Positions 49,811 to 62,689 of a stretch of DNA of 64,000 nt are shown here, piece after piece (the first letter of the stretch is position 1; each line of letters opens with the position of its first letter). Under the pieces are notes generated by a model. The model ran no database searches and had not been told where the DNA came from. It saw nothing but the letters and a program-made list of their open reading frames with translations. The position numbers and the translations under genes were made by a program. Origin of the DNA: Bactericera cockerelli (taxonomy: Eukaryota; Arthropoda; Insecta; Hemiptera; Triozidae); the NCBI GenBank assembly GCA_024516035.1, contig CM044957.1:44677547-44741546 (forward strand), in the 5' to 3' direction.

Positions 49811-49974
49811 GAGCCCATTCCAGAAACACTTTCTACTCTCCGAATCTCCCTTTCAACTGTCACAAAACGCACTCTGATTGGTTATTGCGTTCAAATGAAC
49901 CAATCAGAGTGCGTTATTGTGTGACAGTTGAAAGGGAGATTCGGAGAGTAGAAAGTGTTTCTGAAACGGGCTTC
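49811..49974. mobile_element. Near-perfect palindromic MITE
   Basis: Arms of about 73-77 bp ('aaacactttctactctccga', 'actctgattggtt') around a 14-nt loop. The phrase 'ctccgaatctcc' also occurs at the ends of the 2215-5669 element, which suggests a common origin. Confidence 0.85.
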
Positions 49975-50401
49975 AGGTTACCTAACGGAAGGAGGCGCCT
50001 AAAACCGTCCCTTTTTTTTAACATTTCAGCCATTTGTTGTTTTAAAATGATTACATAATATATGAGTTTGTTAATTATGCACATGAGTCACGAAGTCTCA
50101 GAAGGTGATTTCTAATAAATAACACAGCTGCATCTGTCACTACAGCATTGCCTCAGGTTCATTAAAATTTAGTCTGTTGCGAGGTACGGGTAAACGACTA
50201 GTTAGTTATAATACTTGTTTGTTTCAGAAGTTTCATAAGTGTTGGTGGAAGAGCAGCGGGCAGCAAAGAGTAATGAGAATTTTAAAAATAAAATTGCATA
50301 AATTTAAGATAGTTCGAAGATACTTAAGTCGTTTTATTCTATTGCTTCAGTATTTTGTTCAGAGAATGTTGGTAATCTGGGAGTACCTACATACTATACC
50401 A

Positions 50402-50602
50402 TAATATCGCCTTATTCATACTGCCCGATTAGGACTATTAAAGTCCCATTATTCCAGCAGTGAGCCCAAGACATATTATTATGTGGTAAAATTCTCAAAT
50501 GGGAGGATAACTTGTCATGTCCCGGCTGGGTTTCGAACTTGCGAACTCTGGAATCTTTGCATTCACAGAGTACCGCCTTTACCACTGGGCTACCGGGACA
50601 TA
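50402..50602 (-). mobile_element. tRNA-headed SINE, family B
   Basis: Complete minus-strand copy; head ends '...taccgccttta ccactgggct'. A single core unit of the 2215-5669 type ('gaggtacgggtaaacgacta') lies just upstream at about 50180. Confidence 0.7.
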
Positions 50603-51639
50603 TTGCAAATAATATAGGTAAATTGTACATATTACGCTTTACCTATGATTTTATGACATTGATCTTCGAAAATAATAATACCGAAAATAAAAATACTCCC
50701 CAATTAATAGTAATATAGTCCGCTAAACAGGTGTTTAGCGGCTAAATTAACGGACTAGTCCTTTTTACAAATTACAAATATTTTAACATAAACAATAAAT
50801 TTGTAAACAAATTTTAAAAATTGCAAGTGAGAACGAATGTCTCCTCTAATATGTAAACATAATATAGGAGACATTCTGCAGATGGTCCCGTTTTAAATTT
50901 GTCAACTTCGCACTATTAGCGGTTCTTGGTGATAGAGACCATGCGCCTGACCACTAACTTTTTACATAAACGCTTATATCTCGTGAACGGCACACCCGAT
51001 TTTGATGAAATTTTGTATGTATATGCGTATAAGCGTTTTACATAGTGCATTTATAAATTATATTTATTTTTTAATACATTTTGATTTAGCTATGATATGA
51101 AAATCCAAAAAAAAATCGACAAAAGAGTCAAAAAATAAGTTCTACGATTTGCCGATCGAATTTTTTTTGTAGAATCTAGAATGTAGAAAAAACGGTATTT
51201 TACAATATAAAACAAATTTAAATAAAATCAGTACAGCGGTTTTGGAGATACAAGTGATTTAATATAAAATCTCAAAATAGGCACGTGTATACAATGTGAA
51301 CCAATCATGAGGAAGTATTGTGTCCATAATTGACAGTGTATTTTTTACTCTGGCAATTTCACCAATGCTCTTTACTCGATCATACAAAATATTATCAGGC
51401 AAAACTCTAGTTTTGCAACGCCAAGAAAAACAAAAGGAGCGTGTATACACTGTATACTTACCTACCTACCTACCTTAAAACTAGTTCGTATGTATAATTT
51501 TCTTTTGTAATTTTGACCTTCTTGGACAAAACTTTTTATTTATTTTTTCTTCATAAGTAGGTATAAATTTATTTTTCTTATGAAGAAAATTTATTTATAA
51601 AATTTATTTTTCCTATGACGTATGTTTGGAATGTGGATG

Positions 51640-51755
51640 CCGCGTGGACATCCAAAGTACAGTGTAGAAAATGCTCTACCCAACCGGGATACGAACCCGG
51701 GTGACCGTGCATGGAAGCCTAGCGTGCTACTCCACTCTACCACGGCGTTCACCAT
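51640..51755 (-). mobile_element. tRNA-headed SINE, family C relative
   Basis: Head complement 'gggatacgaacccgggtgac' and 'gcgtgctactccactctacc'. Confidence 0.6.
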
Positions 51756-51991
51756 ATATTATGCTGCATAATACACAAACATATCATGTATGACACATTT
51801 GTCCTTTCCTTGGCATTGTAGCGGTTCGCTTTATCCCCTGAGCTTTGTGTATGGTAAAAAAATAAAATGTTAGTTCAGAAGAATCACAGCTGCTGGTTCA
51901 AGACATATAACGCCTTCTTAACCAGTGCTTGATAAAAACTTGCTCATGATAACAACTCAGAATTTCAGAGTCACAGCTTGCTAATCCCCTT

Positions 51992-52135
51992 CCAGATACA
52001 AGATACCCATGTGTTATATCCATGTAAGTATATACTTAATACCCACCTTCCAGATACAAGATACCCATGTAACCATGTATGTTGTTGTTGTATCCATGTA
52101 TATACCCTATACCCACCTTCTAGACACAAGATAGC
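51992..52135. repeat. Short tandem repeat, three diverged units
   Basis: 'accttccagatacaagatac' and 'tatccatgta' repeat with about 55-70 bp spacing. Confidence 0.6.
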
Positions 52136-52892
52136 CAATACCCAATGTATATTGGTATCTCCTAAGGTCAATTCAGCTTAGTCAAGAGGTCTCTCTGGAA
52201 GTGTTCAAATATTCAAGATTAGTATTGGTGTTGATCGTAAAGTTGACGGTGTGGAATAGATGATACAAATATTTTATTTAATACATCCATCCTGAGACTA
52301 CGTCAACATTCAACATCAAGATTCAACTGATTCAAGGCTTCCTCCGTACACCCAGACAAGGTGCTGTAGATAAGTAATTATTTTAAACAAATATATACGG
52401 GTTTACACCATTTTTACATGAAATACACTTAAATTTAGTAATTAAAAAATAATAAAATCTAACACGATTATGACTAGAAATTAAAATAAAACATGGCTGA
52501 AATCATAAAATTATTAGTACCTAATAAATAATAACATTTTCTAAATAAGTAAGTCCAAAATTCTCCAAAACTTTATTTGCCTAAATGGGAGAGAGATTAG
52601 GTCGGTTAAGAACGGTAATTTTTGTATTATACTTGCATAACTATCAGGAAGATTATATAATCCTTCAATATTCTCCATTGCCTCTATGTCGGTTCAATAA
52701 ATTTGGTCCAAAAGCTGTTCTTAATTTTACTTCCGAGAATAAGTTCCAAGAATATCAAATATTAGAAGTACCTACCTACCTACAATTTACCGTGTTCGTT
52801 TTTGTAAAATACCTACTTGACGTCTTCAACTTTACGTTATTTTTTGTATAATTAAGTACCTATCTAAATAGTTTTTTTTTAAGTTATCATAT

Positions 52893-53250
52893 TGGTGTTA
52901 ATCACTTTCGTGATATCACAACTACTCATAAAATTCATACGATAAAAAACAACTACTCAAACTAACTTTACTAAATCTACGCTGAAAGCGGGACTTGAAC
53001 CACCGACCTCCAGGTTACAAGTCCGCCGCCTTATCGGTCAAGCTACTGAGGTTGGTACCTACATTAATACTGTCCATTATTGGGAGTTTAATTTCCTTTC
53101 GAAGACAAGCATTTTTTTCATCTTGGGCTCTAATCCCACGGGCACAATAATAATAACCAACGTGGGATTCGAACCAACGCTGGATCCCTACGCTACCTGG
53201 ATTACCAGACTAGAGACTTAACCACTTGAATACCACTGCATACTAACAAT
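52893..53250 (-). mobile_element. SINE A and SINE D, minus strand
   Basis: Family A at 52893-53056, with a 30-bp internal duplication of 'acaactactca'. Family D head at about 53155-53245 ('gggattcgaaccaacgctgg'). Confidence 0.7.
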
Positions 53251-53644
53251 CTTGGAATGGCAAAAACTGATCTCGAATTTTCACTTTCCTTATCCTATAA
53301 TAAAGAAAGTTTTGTATTTTAGTGATTTTTTTTTTAAACTCGTTACATAGACGAATGTCTTATTTCCGTTTTAATCACGTACCTAATGACAATGTAGTCA
53401 AATTTTCTCCTGCTAGTAGCGTTTCTATCTCTGGTTCTTTTTATCGGTTGTGCAGTGCATGCGTTATCAGTTTTAACGGTTATCAGTTGTAAACCTACTA
53501 AATATTTAAAACATTTTGTTTCTCTCCAAAATAGAACTCATGTACTACAAGAGGATTTTCATTTGCTCTATCCTGAGTTGAGCTGACTGTAGATATTTTG
53601 TTTGGGACTGGTCTATCAATTTTCTCATGAGTCCAACATTGGCT

Positions 53645-53890
53645 GCTCCAGCCTCCGTGGTGTAATGGTTGTGACTACTGCCCGTAGTCCAGAGGTCACG
53701 AGTTCGACTCCCGGTTGGGGCAGACTTTTCGAAGAAAATTCTGTGCCTTCCAAACACGTGAGGCTGGCACTACCGGCCCTACCCAGGCTGGGTGAGGTTA
53801 ATGTGCGTAGCTAGTACGATTCCCAGCGAATGGAAGTTAAAACCCCCGTCCTGACTATCTCAAATCAGGACGTTAAAATCGAATAGAATC
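53645..53890 (+). mobile_element. tRNA-headed SINE, family E
   Basis: Full copy: 'ctccgtggtgtaatggttgt', B box GTTCGACTCCC, body with 'cccaggctgggtgaggttaa' and 'gaatggaagttaaaaccccc'. Confidence 0.8.
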
Positions 53891-54298
53891 AACTGGTCAC
53901 AATAGATCTAATTAGGTCGCAGTGTTATTTGTAAGGGTTTCACTGAAAACCCTGCAACCAGGTCAGATAATAATAATAATAACATTGGCTGCTAGTTCCT
54001 GTGTCTACTCATTTCTGTCAGATCTTATATTTTGTTGTTAGCAAGGAGTACAATGTGGTCCTCATTAATATGCAGCTGGTCTTGAAATTCTTTCTTCCGA
54101 TGTCTGAATTTGGGGTGTACCTATCTTCATGAACTCTGGGTCAATCTTTTCAAGGACTGAATTGATTAATAATATAATAGGAGACACCGGGTTACCTTGT
54201 CGGAGGCAAGATTTAATTTTAGATTTGTCAAGATTTTCATGTATAGCATAGAGTTCACATATTGTTACTAGCTTTTATTTATTACATTTTTGGGAGTG

Positions 54299-54675
54299 CA
54301 AATTGCTAAATCTTGGCCGAAACCGGGACTTGAACCACCGGCCTCCAGGTTACAAGTCCGCCGCCTTATTGATAATAATAACACTCTTTAGTGGAATGTA
54401 ACCACCAGGTGAGGTTAATGCTCAAAGTATTATCTACGACCTAACCCTCAGAGTCTTATTATTATGTGGTCACAAACTCAAATTAATGAGGAAAAATTCA
54501 TATTTCATTTTATTTTAGTAATTACCTACATCCCCAAATAAAATTATAACTACATTGTCACATACTCAAAAAGATAAAGAGTAGTCCAACCACTGGGTGG
54601 GATTTGAACCAACGGATCCCAACGCTACCTGGATTACCAGACTAGCGCGTTAACCACTTGACTACCAGTGCACCT
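54299..54675 (-). mobile_element. SINE A head and SINE D (full), minus strand
   Basis: SINE A head at 54310-54372 ('aaccaccggcctccaggtta'). Family D at 54378-54675, interrupted by about 90 bp of unrelated AT-rich sequence (54500-54590). Confidence 0.65.
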
Positions 54676-54818
54676 AAGTTGCTCAGACAGGGATTTTATG
54701 GTTAAAAAACGATTTTATGGTTAAAAACGATAAAAAAATTTATGGTTAAAAACAAAAGAGCGTTATTATTATCTCTATTTTCTTTTTAATTTCAGGTTTC
54801 TTAAACAGGAGGATCACA

Positions 54819-55885
54819 ATGTTGAAAACATCCATTCCATTCATCTTGAGTCTCAGTGTTGTGCTCCTTAAAATAGCAACTGCTGAGGTGAGCATGATCA
54901 TATCACAACGGGGGTGTTACCCTCAATTCGCAGGAAACTCACAAACCTGCTGGCCACATTAACCTCACCCAGCCTGGGTTGGGCCGGAATGTTCGCATCA
55001 CTCACATTTCTATCGCTTATGGAATCAACACGGTCTATTTTTAGATTTCAGTACTCTTAGAGGACATATTTTTGGCTATGTCCATTGTATATTGTCGCAT
55101 CCCAGCGGCTACAGAGTGGAACAATGTTACAGTAAAACCTGTTTGGTGGCGACCGTGTGCTATAACATTGAAACACTTCATTGTTGTAGCATAAATAAAA
55201 ACTAACCTGTTTGCTAGCGATCGGAGGCTACCATAATGTGTGATTTATCCTTTGAAGGTTGGTTTGAACTTTTAAATAGGGTCTGTTCTACTTTTTACAT
55301 TGATAAGAAAATCTATTAACGGTGTAATGGCAATCGAAATAACATTTAATACATATTTTCAAAGTCTGGCTGGGGACTATAAACAGGGAGTAGAACAGCA
55401 TTGGCTTGGTTCTGAGGGCCCTTCTCAATTATTAGCTTCCTTGTAAAGACAGTGGTAGAAGCTGAGTCCTCCGCTGTCTGGCTACCATCGTTCACGATGA
55501 CGCCACGCTATAATGATGATGATTTTCAAAGTAATTTTCAACACAAAGTGAGTTTCTTTGGAAATTTTACTGAATTTTTTTTTTTTTAATTTGGAGTGCT
55601 TTCAACTGCATGGTCATTTCACGACGGAGGTGTTACCCTAAATTCAATAACCTAGTTTCTGTTGTTTAGTTTTAATGACAAAGAAGCTCTTTTTTGGGTA
55701 AACTTAAGAACTTATGACATACTTTATCATTTTTTCAGCAACTGGATGCTCCAGTACAACTGACGGTTTACTATGAAGCCCTTTGCCCGGACAGTCGATA
55801 CTTTATTACGCAGCCTCTGCACAACACACTGCAGTCATTACCAGGAGTCCTGAACATCAAGTACATTCCCTTTGGAAAAGCTAGC
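54819..55885 (+). CDS. GILT: GILT-like thiol reductase, first two coding exons (gene continues past window)
   Basis: Gamma-interferon-inducible lysosomal thiol reductase family; these enzymes reduce disulfides in endosomes and lysosomes. Exons: 54819-54887 (signal peptide, MLKTSIPFILSLSVVLLKI...) and 55739-55885. Both have good donors (gtgagc, gtaagt) and phase 0. The second exon carries QLTVYYEALCPDSRYFI and NIKYIPFGKAS, matching the family's start: a beta strand, the active site and 'VPFGKA'. The active site at residues 39-42 is CPDS, with Ser in place of the second Cys, which is common in insect members. An acceptor at 54795 just before the start implies an upstream untranslated exon. I could not find the next exon (CQHG-x2-EC motif) in the remaining 8.1 kb, so intron 2 probably exceeds that. 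Confidence 0.85.
54888..55030 (-). mobile_element. 5S-type SINE body at the GILT exon 1 donor
   Basis: Body phrases ('catattacaacgggggtgtt' type, 'cagcctgggttgggccggaa') start only about 7 bp after the donor. The 5S head is missing or very short. Confidence 0.6.
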
Positions 55886-56298
55886 GTAAGTTATTATTTT
55901 TACTATAGTAAGCTTGACTAGGGAGAACAAAAATATATACAGTAAAATACAATGAAATTAAAAAGAAAAAACAAAAAGATTGAGCGAAGATACAAGAACA
56001 AAAAAGAGAATGAAGTTAATGTCCTACCTAAAGGGCGGGGTTATTGTCTGTGGCAATCTCTTCCACCCAACTCTTTTGGGTGGAAGAAATATGTAACTGT
56101 CTAATAAAATAATAGACTATTTACAGTTCGACTGTAGACTATGTAATAGTCTACAGTCGAATCAGGATATAAAGAACTCAAGGAACTGGAAAGTTCTCTT
56201 ACATCCATATTTTTTTTTCTTCAATTAAAGATAAGTGTTTCACAGCCTTTTTAATTTCGTAGCCATGAAACAGGAGCTACTGTAGACGCTTGTGGTCT

Positions 56299-59200
56299 CC
56301 CCTTAAACAAAAAGGTGTCTCTGATCTACTAACTCCGATATAGTAGTCTCGGAGATTGATACGAGAGAGTAAAAACAGCGTGCTCGGAAACATCTTTCTC
56401 TGGGAGTACTGCGGGAATGGATTGAAACTCTCCCGGAGAATGTTTAACCAACTTACTCGGAACCTATCCCGGATCTATTCCCGAGCTAGTTCGGGACAAG
56501 ATCCGAGCTAACTCGTCCCGAGTACATGTTCTCGGAACCGTCTCGGAACGAGATCCAGTACCCTGTGGCAACACCGGAAATTGAAAGTAAAATTTGCAAA
56601 ACATTTTCTAAATCGAGTGAATTCTGCAATTTGAATAAATTAATTAGTTTTCCTGAGATAATTAGTAAAACTCAAATACATAAGAGGTAAAGATATTTTA
56701 TACAGTATTTTGAGAAACTACCGTCAATATTATGTGTAATCTCATTCCTAAGATAACTTCATAAGTAATTTCGCATCAGTGACTTCTGCTCATCCAAATA
56801 AGTGATTTAATAAAACGTGTTTTAAGTAATTTAAGTAATGGTCAATATGTCTGCAAACATAATATCTTTTTAAACTGGACCTAGCATTTAAAATAATTAT
56901 CACCAACATAAAGGCTAGAATAGCCGTCTTCAGTTAAAGAACGTGAAGAACTTGGTGCTCAATCAATAGATACTACTACTAAAATAATTATGATCTATGG
57001 AGGAAATCCACATGATATTTTCCACCTGTTTACATGTATTGTGCATCCAATCCAACATAGCTTCAACCTGAAGAAACCTATTGAAGCTGCCTCCCTCCTC
57101 AAACATATTGAACCTGACATGGGATAAGTGAAAGTGACTACAAATTGATGATTTACACAAAATAATTATATCTAACAATTTCTGATAAAAGTCCAACAAG
57201 TTGACTCTTCTAAAGTTCCTACATCATAGTTTTAGGGTGTAACTAAAAAGAAATTTTTCTCTACTTTAAAAAGTTTACTGTTCTAAAGTGTACCAATTTC
57301 CATGCATTAATCATAAGTGAGTTTTACACTCCAATTAGTGGGGTAAGCAATATCTAAACAATATCTTACATTTTACATTGTTTTATAGTCAAACCAGGAT
57401 ATGTATGTGGAAATGCTGGAGATTAACCTGTTCCAGATATTCCACTTAATCAGAATCACACTCTTAACAGGTGTCTGACTGGGGTATTTTAAACAGGGAA
57501 AAGACCAGTGTTTTGCTAGACAACTATGAACAGAGAACTGACTAGCTAAAGGCTTTTTAATAGGTTCACATTATTGAAGATTTGACTATACTGTTCCATA
57601 ATCAATAGATCCTGTGTTCAATTCACAGTTTTTTTTTCTTTCAAACAGCAATTCTGTTCCCTTTAAAAATGAGGCATTCCTAGCCCTTATCAGGCTAAGT
57701 GAGGTTAATGTGGGTAGCTGGGACTATTCCCAGTAAATTCAGTATACAACCCCCATTTTTATTTTAAATAAATAAATCTGTTCTCCGAAAATGTGAGGCT
57801 GGTATATCTAGCCCTACTCAGGCTGAGTGAGGTGAATGTGGGTATCTGGTACTGTTCCCATTAAATTCAGAATGAAATTCCCATCCTCACTATCTCAAAT
57901 CAGGACAGGGGTTTTTCATGAACCAGCTATAACATAAAAAAAAAATATTGTAAGTTTAGAAGAAGTATTAAGTGTTGCAAATTTAGACAGTTTTTTTACT
58001 TGTAATAAGTACATTTTTTACTATAATGTGTTCATTAATTTTAATTTTTAAAACAGTAGCTTGTATTATTCAAGATTTGACTACTCCCCGTAATCTAAAG
58101 ATTTTGGTTCATTTTTGTTGTTGTGAAACAGATAATTCTCCTTCTTTAGAAAATATGAGGCTGACATGTGTATACACAGCCTTTATCAGGCTGGGTGAGG
58201 TTAATGTGGCTACCTGGTACTATTCCCAGTAAATTCAGAATAAAATGGCCCAACCCAGGCTCGGTGAGCTTAATGTGGGTAACAGGTTTGTGAGTTTCCT
58301 GCAAATGAGGGTAAAACCTCGGTCATGATATGACTATGCAATTGAGGTTAAACCCACTTTAATCAAACAAAAAAAAAATCTGGAAGACTGTTCTTTTTTT
58401 TATGAATGCCATATTATAGTCAAAATTCTCTCTGGGTTCTATTTCCTAATTTCATCTTTAATAATCTCAACTTCTGTTCTGGTATTCTTTGTCTTTGGGC
58501 AGCCTGCTGCTGGGCAGGAAGATGACATTTCAGCACATCTCTCTCTTAATTACCTATATGTATAATAGATTTAGATTAATTAAGTCCACTTGGCTTAATT
58601 TATCTGCTGATTCTATGTATTATATTCTGTTTGTTACATATTTTTGCTTTTAATTCTTTTACCATGAAAATGGAAAAATATAAAACTGAAAAACACAAAT
58701 TGTCTTCTTATTTATTAATGTTAGCATTTCATCAACAGCTTTTCATCATTGTAGAACCAAATTGCCTTGAAATAGTATATTTTTCATCAAATCCAAATTA
58801 ATTTTAAAAAATTCCTGTGAAATCACAATTTTCAATTTTTTCCGGGCAATGGCGGTGGTATGAAATTCAATATGGAGCCCCTTAATTATTAAGTAGGTAT
58901 TCAATTTCCAAAACCTTGTAAAAATAAGCTTAATAAAATGCTCAGGGGGAGGAAATAGTAAGCTTATAAAAGTGTTTCTAAAATGTTAAGCCTTGTCAAA
59001 ATAAGCTTTATAAAATGTTTGAATCTTGTCAAAATAAGTGTTTTTAAAATCTTTTTAAACACTTTCTGTGCCGTCTGGGTAGTCTGCTGTGACTAAAGAT
59101 AGAGATACTTTTAAGATGTGAACTTATGTGATACTTTTATTTTCATGTCAATTTTTTTTCTAATGTTTCTAAATTGATTGCATAAATATATTGATACCTT

Positions 59201-59906
59201 AGATTCCTTGGGTCAAATAAGGTCAAATTATCTCTATCAACTAGGGGTCAGAAATGGACCCTAACTGAGTTAGAACTGACTTAAACTCGAAAAATTAATA
59301 TTAAAAATTGAATTCGTATCCAATGTCCTATACATATGTCCTAACTAAAGGGCGGGGTTATTGGTTATTGCCTATGGCAATCTCTTTATTCCAATTGTTC
59401 CTAGTCTCTTATTGGGATTTTTCATTCTTTAAGGTGTATTCTTCTTTTTTTTTGTTTTGTTCTTAATTATTTTATTTTATATTTCACGATAAAAAAAATG
59501 TTCTATTATAAAAATGTGTCGTATTATTTTTAGGTGGTTTTACAGCTAAAATTCCCAGGGTATTTAAAACGGTCTGTGGTCTAGAAGAGACAGTCCCCGA
59601 GAATGTTCTCGGAGACGGTTCCGAGAAGGCTCGGAGACAGTCCCCGAGAATGTTCTCGGAGACGGTTCCGAGAAGGCTCGGAGACGGTCCCCGAGAATGA
59701 TCTCGGAGACAGTTCCCGAGACCGATCTTGGAGCAATCTCGAGCACCAGCAATCGACGCTACGGTGCGGACGTAGACTGTCCCGTAGCAGTCTCCGAATG
59801 GTCTCCTAGGTGTCTCCGATATCATTTTTTGGGATCCGAGACAGGACGATACAATCTCGTTCCTAGATCTCGGAGATGGTTCCGAGACTGTTTTTTGTTT
59901 AAGGGG
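56299..59906. mobile_element. 3.6-kb element with CCCCTTAAACAAAAA ends
   Basis: Both ends carry the 15-bp inverted repeat CCCCTTAAACAAAAA (56299-56313 and 59892-59906). The subterminal DNA is rich in 'ctcggagac' and 'ccgag' motifs, with three ~47-bp tandem units at 59586-59700. It inserted into a family F SINE, which is cut at 56298 in 'cttgtggtct'. The interior contains family I, E and 5S-type SINE pieces (57470-58365) and a retroposon tail (59335-59400), and no transposase. In GILT intron 2. Confidence 0.75.
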
Positions 59907-60467
59907 CCCCTTAAACAAAAAGTGTCTCTGATCTACTAACTCCGATATAGTAGTCTCGGAGATTGATACGAGAGAGTAAAAACAGCGTGCTCGGAAACAT
60001 CTTTCTCTGGGAGTACTGCGGGAATGGATTGAAACTCTCCCGGAGAATGTTTAACCAACTTACTCGGAACCTATCCCGGATCTATTCCCGAGCTAGTTCG
60101 GGACAAGATCCTAGCTAACTCGTCCCGAGTACATGTTCTCGGAACCGTCTCGGAACGAGATCCAGTACCCTGTGGCAACACCGGAAATTGAAAGTAAAAT
60201 TTGCAAAACATTTTCTAAATCGAGTGAATTCTGCAATTTGAATAAATTAATTAGTTTTCCTGAGATAATTAGTAAAACTCAAATACATAAGAGGTAAAGA
60301 TATTTTATACAGTATTTTGAGAAACTACCGTCAATATTATGTGTAATCTCATTCCTAAGATAACTTCATAAGTAATTTCGCATCAGTGACTTCTGCTCAT
60401 CCAAATAAGTGATTTAATAAAACGTGTTTTAAGTAATTATGTAATGGTCAATATGTCTGCAAACATA
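59907..60467 (+). mobile_element. Second copy of the element's left end, abutted
   Basis: 561 bp match 56299-56861 with only a few differences (about 99 percent). It starts directly at the last base of the first element, so the junction reads TTTAAGGGGCCCCTTAAA. The match stops sharply at 60467. Confidence 0.9.
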
Positions 60468-60879
60468 TGATGGGTTCTTCACTTACAAAAAAACACCGTG
60501 TTTTTCGAAAAATGTTAGTTCCAAAGGATTCTTCAAGATAGCGCCAGTAGAGTTTTGCTCTCGCGAAACGGAGTTGGCGTATTTTTTGTGATATACGCCA
60601 AAGGTAGCAAAAAAGTAAAAGCGCCAAAATTTAAAAATTCAAGAACATAAACAGAAAGCATAAAAACAAGAAAAGCTAATGTACCCGAAGCTACCAACGT
60701 CTTGAAATTTTTATCGAAATTTCTACAGGGTACGGCAAAATATTTTAACTCTTATTGCTGAAGTTACCAAAGAGGTACTAATAAACATACCTCAGTCACA
60801 AGATTTTTTTAACTAAGATGTTTTTTTCTCGCAGAGTAAATATAATCCCACTACTAGCAGAAGTCATTTGCGTTCTATT

Positions 60880-61215
60880 TTTATGATATAATTTTTTAAA
60901 TAAATTTTGTAATTTTTATAAACTTACACGCGCACTAAAACTTTTTTTATTATTATTGCAAATACAATTGACTGTAATTTAAGGCAAAATAACTCGATTA
61001 TAATCTAACGGCACGCAGTCAGATCCGACATTGAAGGAACCAAAAGGTCTGTCGTAATCGTCTGTCGTAATCTTAGTTCCTTCAATGTCGGATATGACTG
61101 CATGCCACCATCTATAACATTCAATATTATTTGCAACAAGAATATAAAAAGTTTTAGGGCGCGCGTAACTTAGTAATAATTACAGAAAAAAATATTTTAC
61201 AAATAGGATACAATT
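60880..61215. repeat. Imperfect palindrome, about 335 bp
   Basis: Inner arms at about 61011-61040 and 61078-61108 ('cgacattgaaggaac' and complement) are almost perfect. Outer arms ('acgcgcactaaaac' / 'gttttagggcgcgcgt') are diverged. A third piece ('gattacgacagacc') lies at 61346. Confidence 0.7.
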
Positions 61216-61227
61216 ATATAATAATTC

Positions 61228-61640
61228 CGTGTCCGTGAGATAGGTATTGATACCTAAATCACGGTGGTGAGAGGATTATATGGACGCCCAAATCCAATGT
61301 CTAGGCTCCTTTCATGTCCATAGTATACAATTGATCACAAGCTAGATTACGACAGACCTTGGTTCCTTGACATTCGTATATAATATACAAGCGGGCTGTC
61401 GCCCGCTTTGCGGGCCGAGGCATGGCCGTGAAAGCAAAAAATCCTTTTTCGCCAATGGCAGGTGTTGTAGTGGGAGTTTCGAAAAATCCCGTCTTATTGC
61501 ACATCTAGACTATAAGACAAAGCTACCTACCAAATTTCAGCTTCCTAGGACTTACGGTTTGGGCTGTAGAGCGATGATCAGTCAGTGGTCAGTGGTCAGT
61601 GGTCAGTGGTCAGTGAGTGTCTTTGACATTTATATATTAA
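61228..61640 (+). repeat. Family J repeat then family K repeat
   Basis: Family J at 61228-61322. Family K at 61388-61640, nearly identical to 31551-31790, ending in five 'gtcagtg' repeats. A looser relative ('caatcactcactcactcatt', 'aggctgaaatttggcatgta') lies at 62480-62640. Confidence 0.65.
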
Positions 61641-62689
61641 GATATATGACTGCGTCCCGCCAGGTTTAAAGCAATAATCTTTTAGGGCGATCCGAATTTC
61701 GTTGAAACAAAATTCGATTTCGATGATTTTAAATTTATGCACAAAAATAGACCAAGTGCCATGCGCGATCTCCAAAACATTAATCTCAGCGACTTCACTT
61801 TACCTCATCGCCCTCATCGGCAAGTTAACAGATGAAGAAATATAAAAAAAAAAATGAAGCTGGGAAGCAATGACTGTAGTAAAGTAAAAGAGAAAAAGGG
61901 ATAGTTTAATGAGAATTAAAAATGAATTATTCTAGAGAATTTTTCGTAAATAATGTTTATGGTTGTTTGTTGAACCCTGTTGAATAATTAAATTCGTTGT
62001 TTATTTCTATAGAGTAAAGATTATTATATTTAATTATTTGACAAATGATCAAACACCAAATACGCCTCAATTTCACATAATGAAGGTTTTTTTTTAAATT
62101 ACCGCCACAATTTTGTTTATGTTCTTGCCAATCCCTGATTTTGCAAAAAGTAAGCGTATTTCGAGCGAAACGCTGATTTTGAGGTTAGGTGGTTCGTGTT
62201 TTTGGCAAAAGTGAAGAATCGACTGATATTAGAGACATTTCGCATTTATCGTTATCGGGTCCCCATAATCAATCCCCATAACGATAAGTTTATCGGTTTC
62301 GTGTCTCAATTTTTACATTTCGCATCATCACGATACCCGATAACGAAAACTCTAGCGCCTCTACCGGATATTCTAAGAAAGCTTTTCATCAAAACAAAAC
62401 AAATATTTTTGAAATTTAAATTTTCAATTCATTCTCTTTTCGAATTTTTTAGGTAACTATGTTCTGCTTAAAAACTATACCTATATATAAATGCCAAAGT
62501 CAACACTCAATCACTCACTCACTCATTCATCTCGATTTCTCAGCACTGGTATGTCCTAGAAGGCTGAAATTTGGCATGTAGGTCACTTTTAGCTCTTAGA
62601 TGCGCACTAAGAAAGGATATTATTTAATTCTAACTGGGGCGCCAGCCGCGGGGGAGTCATAGAAAGTGTGTGGTGTGTGTCTTTTAATG

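Noticed and set aside
59484..59918. 144-residue Arg/Ser-rich open frame (and overlapping frames on both strands)
   Set aside because: Open frames on both strands over the ctcggagac tandem repeats reflect low stop-codon density in GC-rich DNA, not a gene.
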